NCBI RefSeq assembly: GCF_001039355.2
Contig: NW_019775680.1
Span: 523,004 to 587,003, forward strand
Direction of reading: 5' to 3'
Length of the DNA: 64,000 nt
Source: Lingula anatina
Taxonomy: Eukaryota > Brachiopoda > Lingulata > Lingulida > Lingulidae
The position numbers and the translations under genes were made by a program. Position 1 is the first letter of the stretch. Each line of letters opens with the position of its first letter. Below, in pieces: positions 1 through 9,905 of the stretch. Below the pieces are notes generated by a model, which searched no databases, was not told where the DNA came from, and saw nothing but the letters and a program-made list of their open reading frames with translations.

Positions 1-965
1 CCAGAAACGGACAGCCATTGCCAGGTAATTCAACATTTATCAGGAACCGTTTGTGATGTCCTCCAAAGAAATGCTGCAACAGGGACACCTACTCCAATAC
101 CTCGACCAGGGTATCCGCGTATCACACCAAGAAGACAGGATCGCCATCTCCTTAGAGGACGCCGTGCTGGTCGTACAAAGAAAACCAGTGTCCTCAGAAA
201 AGAGAGGCAGAATGTCTTTCAAACGCCCGTTTCAAGGTCCCACGTGAACAAGATATTTCTGCAAGCCGGTTATTTTGCACGAAGGCCAGTAGAGAAACCA
301 CTGTTAACAGCAGGTCATATACAGCAACGTCTGCAATAGGCTGGGGACCACGTGCTTTTGCAGGCAAAACACTGGAATCACGTCGTTTTCATTGAAGAGG
401 CCAGATATGGATTTTTTAGGGTTGATCATCGAATCCATGTCCACGGACGTGTACGAGGGGCATAAAACAATGATTGTGTACTGCCTAGGGTGCAAGCAGG
501 GGATGGTAACGTCTCTGTTTCGGGAGCATTTCATGTCGGTGCCCAGAACCAGTTGGTTTTTCTAGGAGGCAACCTCATCCAGGATTCCTACAGAGACATT
601 ATACAGCAAACAATGCTTCGATTGGTAAGAGTCATCTTCAGGAACAACTTTGTGTACCGAGACGACTGCGCAACCCTACATCGAGGCCGCAGAATCACTG
701 TTTTTCTTCAAAACCAATGTGTTCAGCAACTGCCCTGGCCTGCAAACTCTCCAGATATGAACCCAATTGCAAATCTGTGGGCGGATGTAACTCACAGAAT
801 TAATAGCCAGGGTCCTCGGCCGGTGAATAGTGATAAACTGCGATAGGCAAATATCACTGTGTGGAATGAAATCCCAACCAAAACTCTAAAAAACGTGTCA
901 CAGGGTATGCCATGTGGGATGAGGGCGCTGCAAGCGGCTGCTGGAGGTCATACCCGCAATTACTG
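1..965 (+). pseudogene. Tc1-like transposase, decayed and cut by the window edge
   Basis: Conceptual translation across several frames gives the order of a Tc1-family transposase. First comes a helix-turn-helix linker resembling the family signature GRPR.TTPRQDR (here PRPGYPRITPRRQDRHL, around 100-155). Then a segment like ARRPVEKPLLTAGH (about 277-320), then the DDE domain. The longest open stretch (490-846) carries the second catalytic Asp in a YRDDCATLH context (usually QQDNARPH) and the block WPANSPDMNPIANLW (usually WPAxSPDLNPIEHLW). The third catalytic residue, normally Glu in PIEHLW, reads Ala. At the first catalytic site (about 385-400) the usual DES reads EEA. In-frame stops interrupt the copy near 337, 460 and 843. 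A GGHTRNY tail typical of the C-terminus ends near 965. The element is therefore dead. No terminal repeat is visible because the left end lies outside the window. Confidence 0.85.
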
Positions 966-2226
966 ACTTTTCATGATTTACTGTAGTGAGTTCTTTGTCT
1001 GTGTAACATATCACTGTCCGGAGGCTATCATTTTCTTTAATATCTTATCTTAAAGTTTATACTGACATCAAACTGTTGATATGGTTTTCTGGGGGTGTTC
1101 CTTTCTTTTGAATGGCACCTAATGTCAGATTTGATATTATTGACCAAAATATCTCACAACAGAAGACTGGATGTTATTATCACTCAGTGACATACTTTTT
1201 TAATGATTCAAGCCAAAAAAAATTCAATCAGCACTCAAAAATAACAATGATAAAAAATATTCCATATTAAGTAGCAACCCTGTATGTCTAAGATGAGGTA
1301 TTTGCAGAGTATACAGTAAACAAAAAACAATAGCAGTGTTTACGTTTGTGATATGAAGACACTGAGAAAAAGACTTGATTTAGAGGTAGAGGTAGCGGTT
1401 ACCATAATAATGAAGGAAGAGCAACAGGAGAAGAAACTCTGGCAGAGAAGAGAGGTTTAAAGAACCCAAATGTTTTGCATATGCTTTTCTGCAAATCAGG
1501 CAAATGAGACTGCCTTTAGGCAAATAAAAAACTCAAACAAGACAATTATAACACAGTAACTGATTCTTGTTAATAAATACGCGAGAGTACATAAGCCTGC
1601 AGTGGTTACAAGTGTACGATATGTAGAGAAATGCTCTTACTGTAAAGGACATAACCTGACACCCCTACTGTTTAATATAGTCCACTCACCCCTATCAATA
1701 ATAGACACTGCCACCAAGCATGAGCAGTTGATTACACAGGAAGCTTAGAAGCAGGCAGTTGAATTTTATGCAGACATCCAAGAAGTTAGAAATTTGTCAT
1801 GCAAAAGAGGACAAAAAAATTGTAAGTTTCATTTACTTTACTTTATACAACTGCCATTGTTACTATCAAATTCATATTGAGTTAAAATTTAGTTTTAGGT
1901 AAATATATTGTGGTATTTACAAGTCTCAGTGAAATTTGGGCGTGGACTCGTGGATAATTGCAAAAGAAGTGTCATTTTTCTTTATTATTTAATGTATTCA
2001 CTTTATTAATATTTATTTATCTGTTTGTTTCTTTATATCTATATATAATGTGCTCTAGGGTTTTTGTCAGTTATTTAAGCATTTTTTATTTTATTTTACT
2101 TTACAGATTTGAACCATACACACATAAGTATCCTCACACAAGTTTGTGTAAAGAGACAATAAATCAACCGTATGAGTACAAATACAGTCTTCTCTTTTGT
2201 ATTGGAGTGTCACCCGTCACACTTAC
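966..2226. other. AT-rich intergenic stretch, no gene seen
   Basis: I see no convincing exon. The first part may still be the 3' flank of the Tc1-like remnant. The rest is AT-rich sequence, where further 3' exons of the minus-strand PLAT gene would have to lie. A weak candidate last exon around 1880-1950 on the minus strand was not convincing enough to call. Confidence 0.5.
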
Positions 2227-3962
2227 TTTTAGAGAAAATGCCCCTTTTTGACCCGCCACTAATTTTGCATTTGCATATGAATTCTGCTAGTATTTTGGAC
2301 TGCTGTTTGACTTCTATCTGCCAAGTAAGAAATAGCTTGTATTACCATATGTTAAGTTCAGGATATTAAAGGCTGAAGAGATGTAATACACCGACAAATT
2401 CGTAACACATAACAATTATTGCATTTTACTTATCAATTTGATATTGTTAACTAATATTAGACCTGTTGTAGCCTCTTTATTGCATATTTATATTATTCAA
2501 GCTATTTCCAGTTTTTGAATTAAAAATACCCGACTCATTGCGACAAAAAATAAATAAATAAATAAATAAAACATGCTGAGCAGAGAAAAGTCACCTACAG
2601 CTCTATAAGACTCCGGGGGTATATTACCTTTAATATCCCTATTGTGTCGTCACCTTTTATAGTGATGATTGCCTCTTTTATGTCTCCTAAACTTTCAGCG
2701 GAACCCTTAAGAGTTTTCCTGAAAGAATGCAGCAAGCTTTTCAAAGTACATGTAGTATCTGTTTACAAAGTCAGGTATAAACGGAAATTAACTTTGTATA
2801 CTGTGTAAAAAGAGTCGTTAAACCAAAAAGGCAGTAAATAAGAACTTAGCTGACACAACTTAGATATGTTAAATAAGGGTCTAGTACAGTTACAAATATG
2901 TTGTTGCATTTAAGTTGGTAATATATGCGGTTTTACTTGTTTCATTACTGATTGTGTTGTCATTTCCCGGTTGATCAAGGCAAGAGAGAGAAAGAGAGAT
3001 AGAAAAGGGGAGAGAGAGAGAGAGAGAGTTACCTTGAGTCCTTCGTTATTTCAATTCTTTTGTCTAATCTCCCCACTGTCAGTGTTGCTTTAGACCCGAC
3101 AACTTTTACTCGAAGTGGAGCATGGATACCATCATGTTTGTCGTTTCCAGTAGTGATTATCACCTCGTAGGTCACTCTGGCACAATCTTGAACGTTGATG
3201 GAAAAATAAAATACTGCCTTCACTTAATTGTCAGTTTAAAAGATAAACATGGTGATAATAAGGTACCTGATAAAAGTTTAAGTAACGAAACATAAAATAG
3301 TCCCTTACCTACACTGGTCTATCGTTTCATTGTGTGAAAAGCTCCAGTGGCCAGACAATTTTCACGGTGCCATGAAGATGAACTGTTAAAAAATATCNAA
3401 AATAATTGTAGACATACATGTATATTGCCTATCTATTATACACTTGATAATTTTTGAGTATCTATTTTAAAAGCGACATTATAGCATTTGGTTGGTAAAG
3501 CATCAGTTAAGTTTACGGCGCTCTGTCGAATAAAGAGACAGAAAAATGGGGTTCCATTATATCCAAAAGGTTTTAGTAAAGGAATTACTATCACATTTCT
3601 ATCAACAAGGACCGGTGGCTGGGCCAATATTACGTAGCATCGCTGACTGACTTTCCCTGTTTGCATTCATCAGCTCTTTGAGCATAATTCTAATAAATAG
3701 CTGGGCTAAAAATAGAAAAAGCAATTAAGAAGAGTGTATCATGGAAACATCCATGATGGCTGTCGTCAGTGCTCATGCTGTCCACTTTAACTTTCATTAA
3801 CATATTCATCTCAGCGATTCCGAAAAAAATTTAAATGAACAACTTTAGGCCCCAAACTCAGCTTTGTTAGGATAAAATAAAAATAAACTTACCTGTTACA
3901 TGGTTTTGAGTCTGCAAAAGCGTCAGTAATATAAACACACTTAATGTTAGTGCCATCCTCAT
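2227..3962 (-). CDS. Small secreted PLAT/LH2-domain protein (3' end not found)
   Basis: Four minus-strand exons join without a frame break: 3893-3962, 3033-3186, 2628-2718 and 2227-2317. The signal exon ends in one base that pairs with the next exon's first two to make Asp. Each has a GT donor, and the later ones have pyrimidine-led AG acceptors. Exon 1 starts at ATG 3962 (a second in-frame ATG lies two codons on) and encodes a signal peptide with hydrophobic core LTLSVFILLTLL. What follows resembles a PLAT (LH2) beta-sandwich: YEVIITTGNDKHDGIHAP at the start (family pattern Y.V.V.TGD..GAGTDA), then a SLGDIKEAIITI strand (family L.LG.I..V.I) and GILKIEVKQ. About 135 residues are covered. The last donor (GTAAGT at 2221-2226) implies at least one more exon, which I could not place. 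PLAT domains bind lipids or membranes in lipases, lipoxygenases and polycystins. No lipase or lipoxygenase catalytic domain is present here, so this is probably a stand-alone secreted PLAT protein. Confidence 0.6.
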
Positions 3963-5959
3963 GCTGCGCGTGGCTTTCTAAAACTCCTTCGTCGGAAAGT
4001 ACTCTTCGTCCGAAACAATTCACTGTTTTAGTCGTCCGTGCTTGTAAATTCTATGCCATTGGTCTAGTTCACGATAAAACACGCGGTACTATGGAGTTCT
4101 GGTGGTGTTAAGCTTGATAATGAAATTATCATCACTGTCGAGGTGATATTTTCTAATCTGATATAATAGTTCGTAATGTTGAAACCTAAATCGATCTCAA
4201 CACCGATAAGATACTGATTTGATTCAGATAATATATTTTCCCAATGGATAAACCCATGCAAAACAGGAGCATTGTAACAATGAAATAAACCATACTTATT
4301 AAAATAGATTTTAAATTTGGTCTTGAAATTGAGATGAACCCCTACATGTACTATTAAGTCCGCATGCGAAACAGGCCGTAGTATAAAAGATGGCGAGATA
4401 TCATTTTATTTGCCATATCAAATACCACTTTTTCACACTGCAAAATGGAATAAAATAAAATATTTTTCAAAATGTGCTAGTGCTAAAAATGTTAATTAAT
4501 TTTCGATTCATTTAATGAATATACACAGTGGTTCGTGCTAGTGGTTCACATAATCTTCTTTTCCTGTGCTTGACTTTAAATCTTCTGTTGTCACCAAATC
4601 TTGCGACTCATCCTTTCTTTACTTAATGCAATTTTCAACGGATTTAATGGGGGGAGGGGGTTCTACTGCGAAAAATAAAATAAATAATTTAATGGGAAGA
4701 AAATAAATATAGGTATTTTGATTATAACCTTGGCGGAGGTTATTTTTTCACCTTCGTTTGTCTTTCTGTTCATCACCAGCCTAACTCAAAACATTATTGA
4801 TGGATTTAGAAATTTTCAGGATAGATCGGCAATAGGCTTACCTAAGTTTTGATTAGGTTAAATTTTATTAAATTTTTTTAAATTTTGGCATTGAACCGGA
4901 TCATCATCTTATCTGGATCTAAGTATATTTTTAAGGATTCTACAGCATTTCCATTTCCATTTGGCCAATGTCCTTAAGCAATAGAGGTGCTCTCAACTAC
5001 CACAATCCTGGCGGAGGTATGCGCTCTCCGCATGCCTTTCTAGAAACTACCAGTACTTATCAACATACTATATGAGTCGCTAAACAAAAGCTATATAGAT
5101 AATTATCACATTATTTTACAGTGCGTCCGTTAATCGAAATTTCGCTGTATACTTTTCAGTTTTATTATATTTTGGCGATAGCACATTATATTTTAATTTT
5201 GCCTAGCCCTGACATCTTCTCACAATTATTCTTTTGTTCATGACTGGCACACAATCAAATCAATTTCAAATTAAAATAACAAAAATAAGAATTAAAATTA
5301 CATTGCCATTCTCATGCTGAAGTCGACGTCCAAATTGAAGTTTTGCCTTTATTCTTCGCATAAATCATCACTGGTCTTTCTATTTTAATTCCTTGCATGT
5401 TACCAGGGAACATGCATTAAATTAATCGATAGAATCCAATTTGTGGGCAATTATTTTCTGCATTTCCCATTTAGAGGTTTGCATTATATGTGCCTCTTAT
5501 TATTGTAATAAACACAGCTTGTAGAAGATATACTGATTCAATAAAAAACAATTCTACAATGTGAATCCCTCTACTAAAAGGAATTGATATGGTATAAAAA
5601 AGACTAGAAATTTAAATTTCGTGTATTAGAAAATCAAAATATCACCGTTGGCTGCTTAAGATTCAATCTTTGTGTATGACTCGATTGTGAAAAAGGCCAA
5701 TGAACTGGAACCCTATACACCGCATATATTTATAGTTGGAATATCCTCGATTCACACCTCTTCGTCTGTTTTATTTGTATTTGTTTTCTTTTCAAAATGT
5801 TTGGAAGAATCTTCTTCTGGATTTAGTTTTGCCAAACAAGAGAAGCCTCCCGTCACCAACCGCTGGACTGAAATAAAGTAATTAGAATTTGTTTGATTCG
5901 TTGAAAAAGACACTTGCAGAGGATTAAAACGCCCCTCTAATTAGACCAGGCATAAAAAC
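3963..5959. other. Intergenic region between the PLAT and ankyrin genes
   Basis: No exon was supported on either strand. It includes the upstream flank of the PLAT gene, where no TATA box is evident, and one interspersed repeat (4727-5043). The remainder is AT-rich. Confidence 0.5.
4727..5043. repeat. Interspersed repeat with GGCGGAGGT at both ends
   Basis: The block begins with AACCTTGGCGGAGGTTAT and ends with CCTGGCGGAGGTATGCGCTC followed by CTCCGCATGCCTTTCTAG. Direct copies of TGGCGGAGGT thus bracket about 300 bp. From general knowledge, GGCGGAGGT...CTCCG...CTTTCTAG ends occur in dispersed repeats of many aquatic animals. I cannot assign it to a superfamily from one copy. Confidence 0.55.
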
Positions 5960-5965
5960 TTTATT
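5960..5965 (-). promoter_or_regulatory. Candidate polyadenylation signal of the RHIM-ankyrin gene
   Basis: AATAAA on the minus strand (TTTATT on the plus strand), about 255 bases after the TGA of the ankyrin gene. The distance is ordinary for a short animal 3' UTR. It is a chance-prone hexamer in AT-rich DNA. Confidence 0.4.
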
Positions 5966-6220
5966 CTGACACTACACTAATTTCTTTCAGCGTGCCGGGA
6001 AAAATTAGAACTTTCGTAGTATGCATATTGCATGTTTAAATACATGAGTGTTGATGAGTTCTGTCCGTAAGTGTATTCTGTTAAGTTTAATGCAAAGGCA
6101 AATGTGTACGCCAAGTCTATCTGATTAAATGAATATAGATGTTAAAATATTGTTCTGTACTTAATGGTTCCCCAAGCTTACATAAATGTTATGGAGAGTG
6201 TCTCATCGACAAAGAAAATA

Positions 6221-8745
6221 TCAAAGTTGCATACTTATATCATGAAGCTGGGTCTTCAAAACATCCGCTGTGACGTCAGTGTCAAGGCCGTGTTCTAGTA
6301 AACCCATAATATCTTTGACTGGTTGTTGAATGCTATCCTGTAATGTGCATAAAATTTTGATAAAAAATAGAAATCCCTTTAGGCATTCCTCCTTCTCAAG
6401 ATCTCATTTGTTGACATTTTTGATCTGGAATAAGTGAAACCATGCAAAAAAAACGTGAACCCATGGGTGTGCTGCTACACAACTCAAAGTTAGTTTTGAA
6501 TTAAGCGGTGGAAGTTGACTGCTTAAGGCATTATGCAGCTTAAGGCTGTAGGTGGACATGAACAACGCCACATGGCTTAATTAAGCAGGCGGCGCTTGTA
6601 TTAATTTAAATCAGATTAACAAGTAATAAAGTAGTAAATTAATAAGTTTATCCACACATCAAACTTCAGTTATTTTTAGGATCTTAAATCCTATATAATT
6701 GAAAAATGAAACTGTCAAACTAATAATATATATAATATATATTATTATTACTATCGATAATTTCAAGTTATCGCTTATTGGCTTCAAATTTCTACTTACT
6801 CTAACGAATTTCACTATCTCAACCTTCTCCAGAAAAGCAACAATGAGATCCTGGTGGTTGAGTTTTGCCACGTCCAGTGAGGGGTCGCCATCGTCGTCTG
6901 CCGCCTTTGTGTCTGCCCCTGCTTCCACCAGTTGTTTCACAATTTCTAGGTTACCACGCATACAGGCCAAGTGCAGCGGCGTCAGTTGGTACGCATCACG
7001 GACGTCAATCGCAGCCCCAAGCTCCAGAAGTTTCTCCACCACAGCGGGGTGTTGTTCTAGAACGGCATGGTGGAGCGGGGCTAGATCCTCGTGTGAGGAA
7101 TCTTTACACGTATTGTACTTGTCATTCATCTTCTGTCTAATGTCATCGGGAGGATCTTCTCCCCATCCTGAGGACAGCACCTTCCCGTAATTTTCCAACT
7201 CTATAATGTTTCCTTTTATTTTTACTAAGAAGTCCGCAAGAAGCTTCCTCTTGACGAGAACATAATGCCACGCAGGTCTTCCTCTATCACTACCGCGGAC
7301 TAAATAAACCAGACTCCCTTCGTTGAGATAACCTCGTTTGTTCTTCAATCCAGTATGTGTTCTCAGAATGGCATCCAAACACTGCACTTGTCCACTGATT
7401 GATGCCAAGTGTGCTGGATTTTCTCCTTTGTTATTTACAATGGTTGGCTCCATCTCATGTTCATCTACCAAATACTTTACCAATTCTCCATGGACATTTC
7501 TAGATGCTTCAGACAGAAGTTTCTCTCTGACGTTGTTCTGAATACATGGGTCAGCCCTATGTTCATTTATCAAATACCTAACCACATCTACATGACCATC
7601 CCTAGATGCTAAATGCAAAGCGGTGCTCCCGTACTTGTCCTGATGATTGACATCGATTCCGTCCATTGCTGCTATTTCTTTCACTAACTCGACGTGACCG
7701 CCCCATGCGGCACACACCAGGGTATTGCTGGTCACAGGTAAACCATGGTGCCGCAGCCTGTTGTATATGTCTCTGAAGTTACCTAACGCTGCGGCATCGA
7801 GACACGTTATGTCTCCCATGTCTGACACCACACTTTTCTCAATGTCGATGTTTGGTAAATCAGTGAGGTACTCCACCACGTCATCGTACCCCATCCTACA
7901 GGCACGACCCAGGGCTGTTTCACCAGACACTGTGACAGCATTTAGGTCTGCACCCGTTTTGAGAAGCAGCTTCACGCCATCTAGGAATCCTACACCGGCG
8001 GCATAGTGCAGTGGGGTAAACTTATCTGAGTCAGTAATATTTACCAAATTATGGTCACGAGTGCAGAATTCTTTTAACTTATCAATGTTTCGACTCCTTA
8101 CGACCTTGTGGATTACATTCATTCCACTATCAGTTTTTTCTAATGAATCAATTCGGTCTGCCACACTTTTGTTGTGTCTCTTGACAGCTATCTCTTTAGC
8201 AGTGCAGCCTTCCAGCTCACCAGGATGAGTTCCGCTTGTGACCTGCGTGGAAAGTGTCGCCAAATCAAAATGTCTCAGTATTGTGAGCACTGCATCACTG
8301 TTATTGTAAAACGCTGCAGCATGTAGCACGTTGAATCCATTTTCATCCCTGTACTCCAGGACTTTGTTTCTGTCCACCTGGCGGGCAATCCTATCAAGCT
8401 TGTACCAAAGCCTTGGCCGTGCGATGACGGAATACAGTCGGTGTAACGGATCAGGTATCACTGATGTGTCTTCGGTGTTTTCTGCTGAAATGAAAAGATG
8501 TTTATTATGTTTTCTTTCTTTGTGCTATAAAAACAAATATTTGACACAAACAACAATATATCATTCCTCTTGTCTACTAAAGAAACTTGCATGTACAACA
8601 TAAGGTAATCGTATGTGGTTCACTGACATTTAAATGCGCATCACTACTAATCCAACTACGATCATAATGGAATGGACTGTCTCTGTTAGGCCAAGAATAT
8701 TAAGAAGGAAGAGGCTATTTTGGTGCATTTCTTGTACAATGTTTG

Positions 8746-8778
<33 letters not shown>

Positions 8779-9903
8779 CAACATTACTGTGGATCAGAGT
8801 GTGTGTAATTTCTCTCCTTTGGGGAATTAAAGAGACAGCGGAGATTCCTTTATTCGTCCATGAGTGTCACAGTTCTTACCTTGTACCGGCATAATAACCT
8901 GCGAATCATCTCCATCCCGTGTATTATGTGCCTGAAGAAATCGGTTCCCGTCTCCTATTTGGATGTTTTGACTTTGGTTGATGCTAATCGTCTGAATATT
9001 TGGGCTTGTTAGTTTGCTTGGTACTGTAAAAGAGTATTAACTCAGTTTACTACGTGAAAATAAACTTTGTCAAGTCTTGGAAGTAAAGAGCTTCACTGAA
9101 GTGATTAACGTTAACGTTTTAGACCGTTTGTTCTCGTTGTTTTATAGTACCTTCTTCAGGAGCCCATGATTCTTGTCTGGTCAGATTCAGTATCATCAGC
9201 TCTAAAACATCTCTTTTCTTAGCTATGCCATGAAGAACGTCTTCTTTGGTTATCCTAGCTCCTTCTCTTTCCAGCACAACAGAAAGCTGGTCGTCTTGTC
9301 CATAACCTAACAGGGCACATATCAAAATTAAATGGAGCATTCCGATCTTTTCCTCCTAAGAGACGAATATAAGCTACTAAACCTATCATATATGTAGGTA
9401 GCGTAAATTTTGTTGTCTTCAAGTCTTTTTGATATTTGTGTTGACTCATTTAAATGCAGGTTTTACAGCATCTACACACACACACACACACACACACATA
9501 CTTGTCTATGTGTACCAACCGAGGACATCAGCACAACACCATACAACCGAGGACATCTTATTNAGGTGTGTCCTCGGTTAGTGGGTTTCGGGCGGGTGTG
9601 TGTCCTCGGTTAGAATGCGTGCACAAGAGCTCACACACACACACACACACATAAAGACACGTGCACGCGCACACACACTTTTTATGCGTATTCTATTAAT
9701 ATCAATGCTTTGCCTGACTATTTTGTAGTTCAACAGTAATTTGTATGTCTTAAAAGTCCTACAAAAATACCTTGATGCAAACAACCGTACTTCAGCTTAC
9801 CAAAAAGCTCCCTGGCGTCTTGTAGCAGCGCCTCCATTGTTGTTAACATGCATGTTTCCCTCTTCCGACGGTCACATGAGTAGATGATACAGGTGCTGTC
9901 CAT
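6221..9903 (-). CDS. Ankyrin-repeat protein with an N-terminal RHIM-type motif
   Basis: Five coding exons on the minus strand join in frame: 9801-9903, 9151-9306, 8880-9023, 6800-8484 and 6221-6337, giving 734 residues. The start is ATG 9903 with G at -3 (if the proposed upstream exon is right) and G at +4; the acceptor sits two bases upstream, so a 5' UTR exon must exist. Residues 1-86 are not recognised. Residues 95-117 contain INQSQNIQIGDGNRF; IQIGDGN at 107-113 matches the RHIM core (I/V)Q(I/V/L)GxxN known from RIPK1, RIPK3, TRIF and ZBP1, whose RHIMs form amyloid signalling cores. Ankyrin repeats run from about 183 to 208 and 289 to 512 (e.g. DKFTPLHYAAGVGFLDGVKL, KYGSTALHLASRDGHVDVV) and resume at 600-665. 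Between them, 533-585, is a non-ankyrin insert (GRPAWHYVLV...YGKVLSSGWGEDPP). The last exon adds 38 residues. No kinase, TIR or death domain was identified. Inference: cytosolic innate-immune or cell-death scaffold. The alternative final exon is read-through past 6800 to 6659. Confidence 0.8.
9473..9653. repeat. Two CA microsatellites flanking a quasi-palindrome
   Basis: (CA)n runs at about 9473-9498 and 9633-9653 lie in the intron between the first two coding exons of the RHIM-ankyrin gene. The intervening 9516-9612 holds two copies of AACCGAGGACA followed by two copies of its complement TGTCCTCGGTT, with one unresolved base at 9563 near the symmetry centre. It can fold as a multi-stem hairpin. 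Confidence 0.75.
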
Positions 9904-9905
9904 CT

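Noticed and set aside
3300-3380. Possible exon in the PLAT gene with a GTAAGG donor
   Set aside because: All three frames contain stops before the donor, and the flanking exons already join in phase without it.
5672-5881. 69-codon plus-strand frame
   Set aside because: No domain, no neighbouring exons, composition like the surrounding AT-rich DNA.
6699-8603. Plus-strand open frames opposite the ankyrin exon
   Set aside because: Antisense shadows of the minus-strand coding exon, with no splice context or domain.
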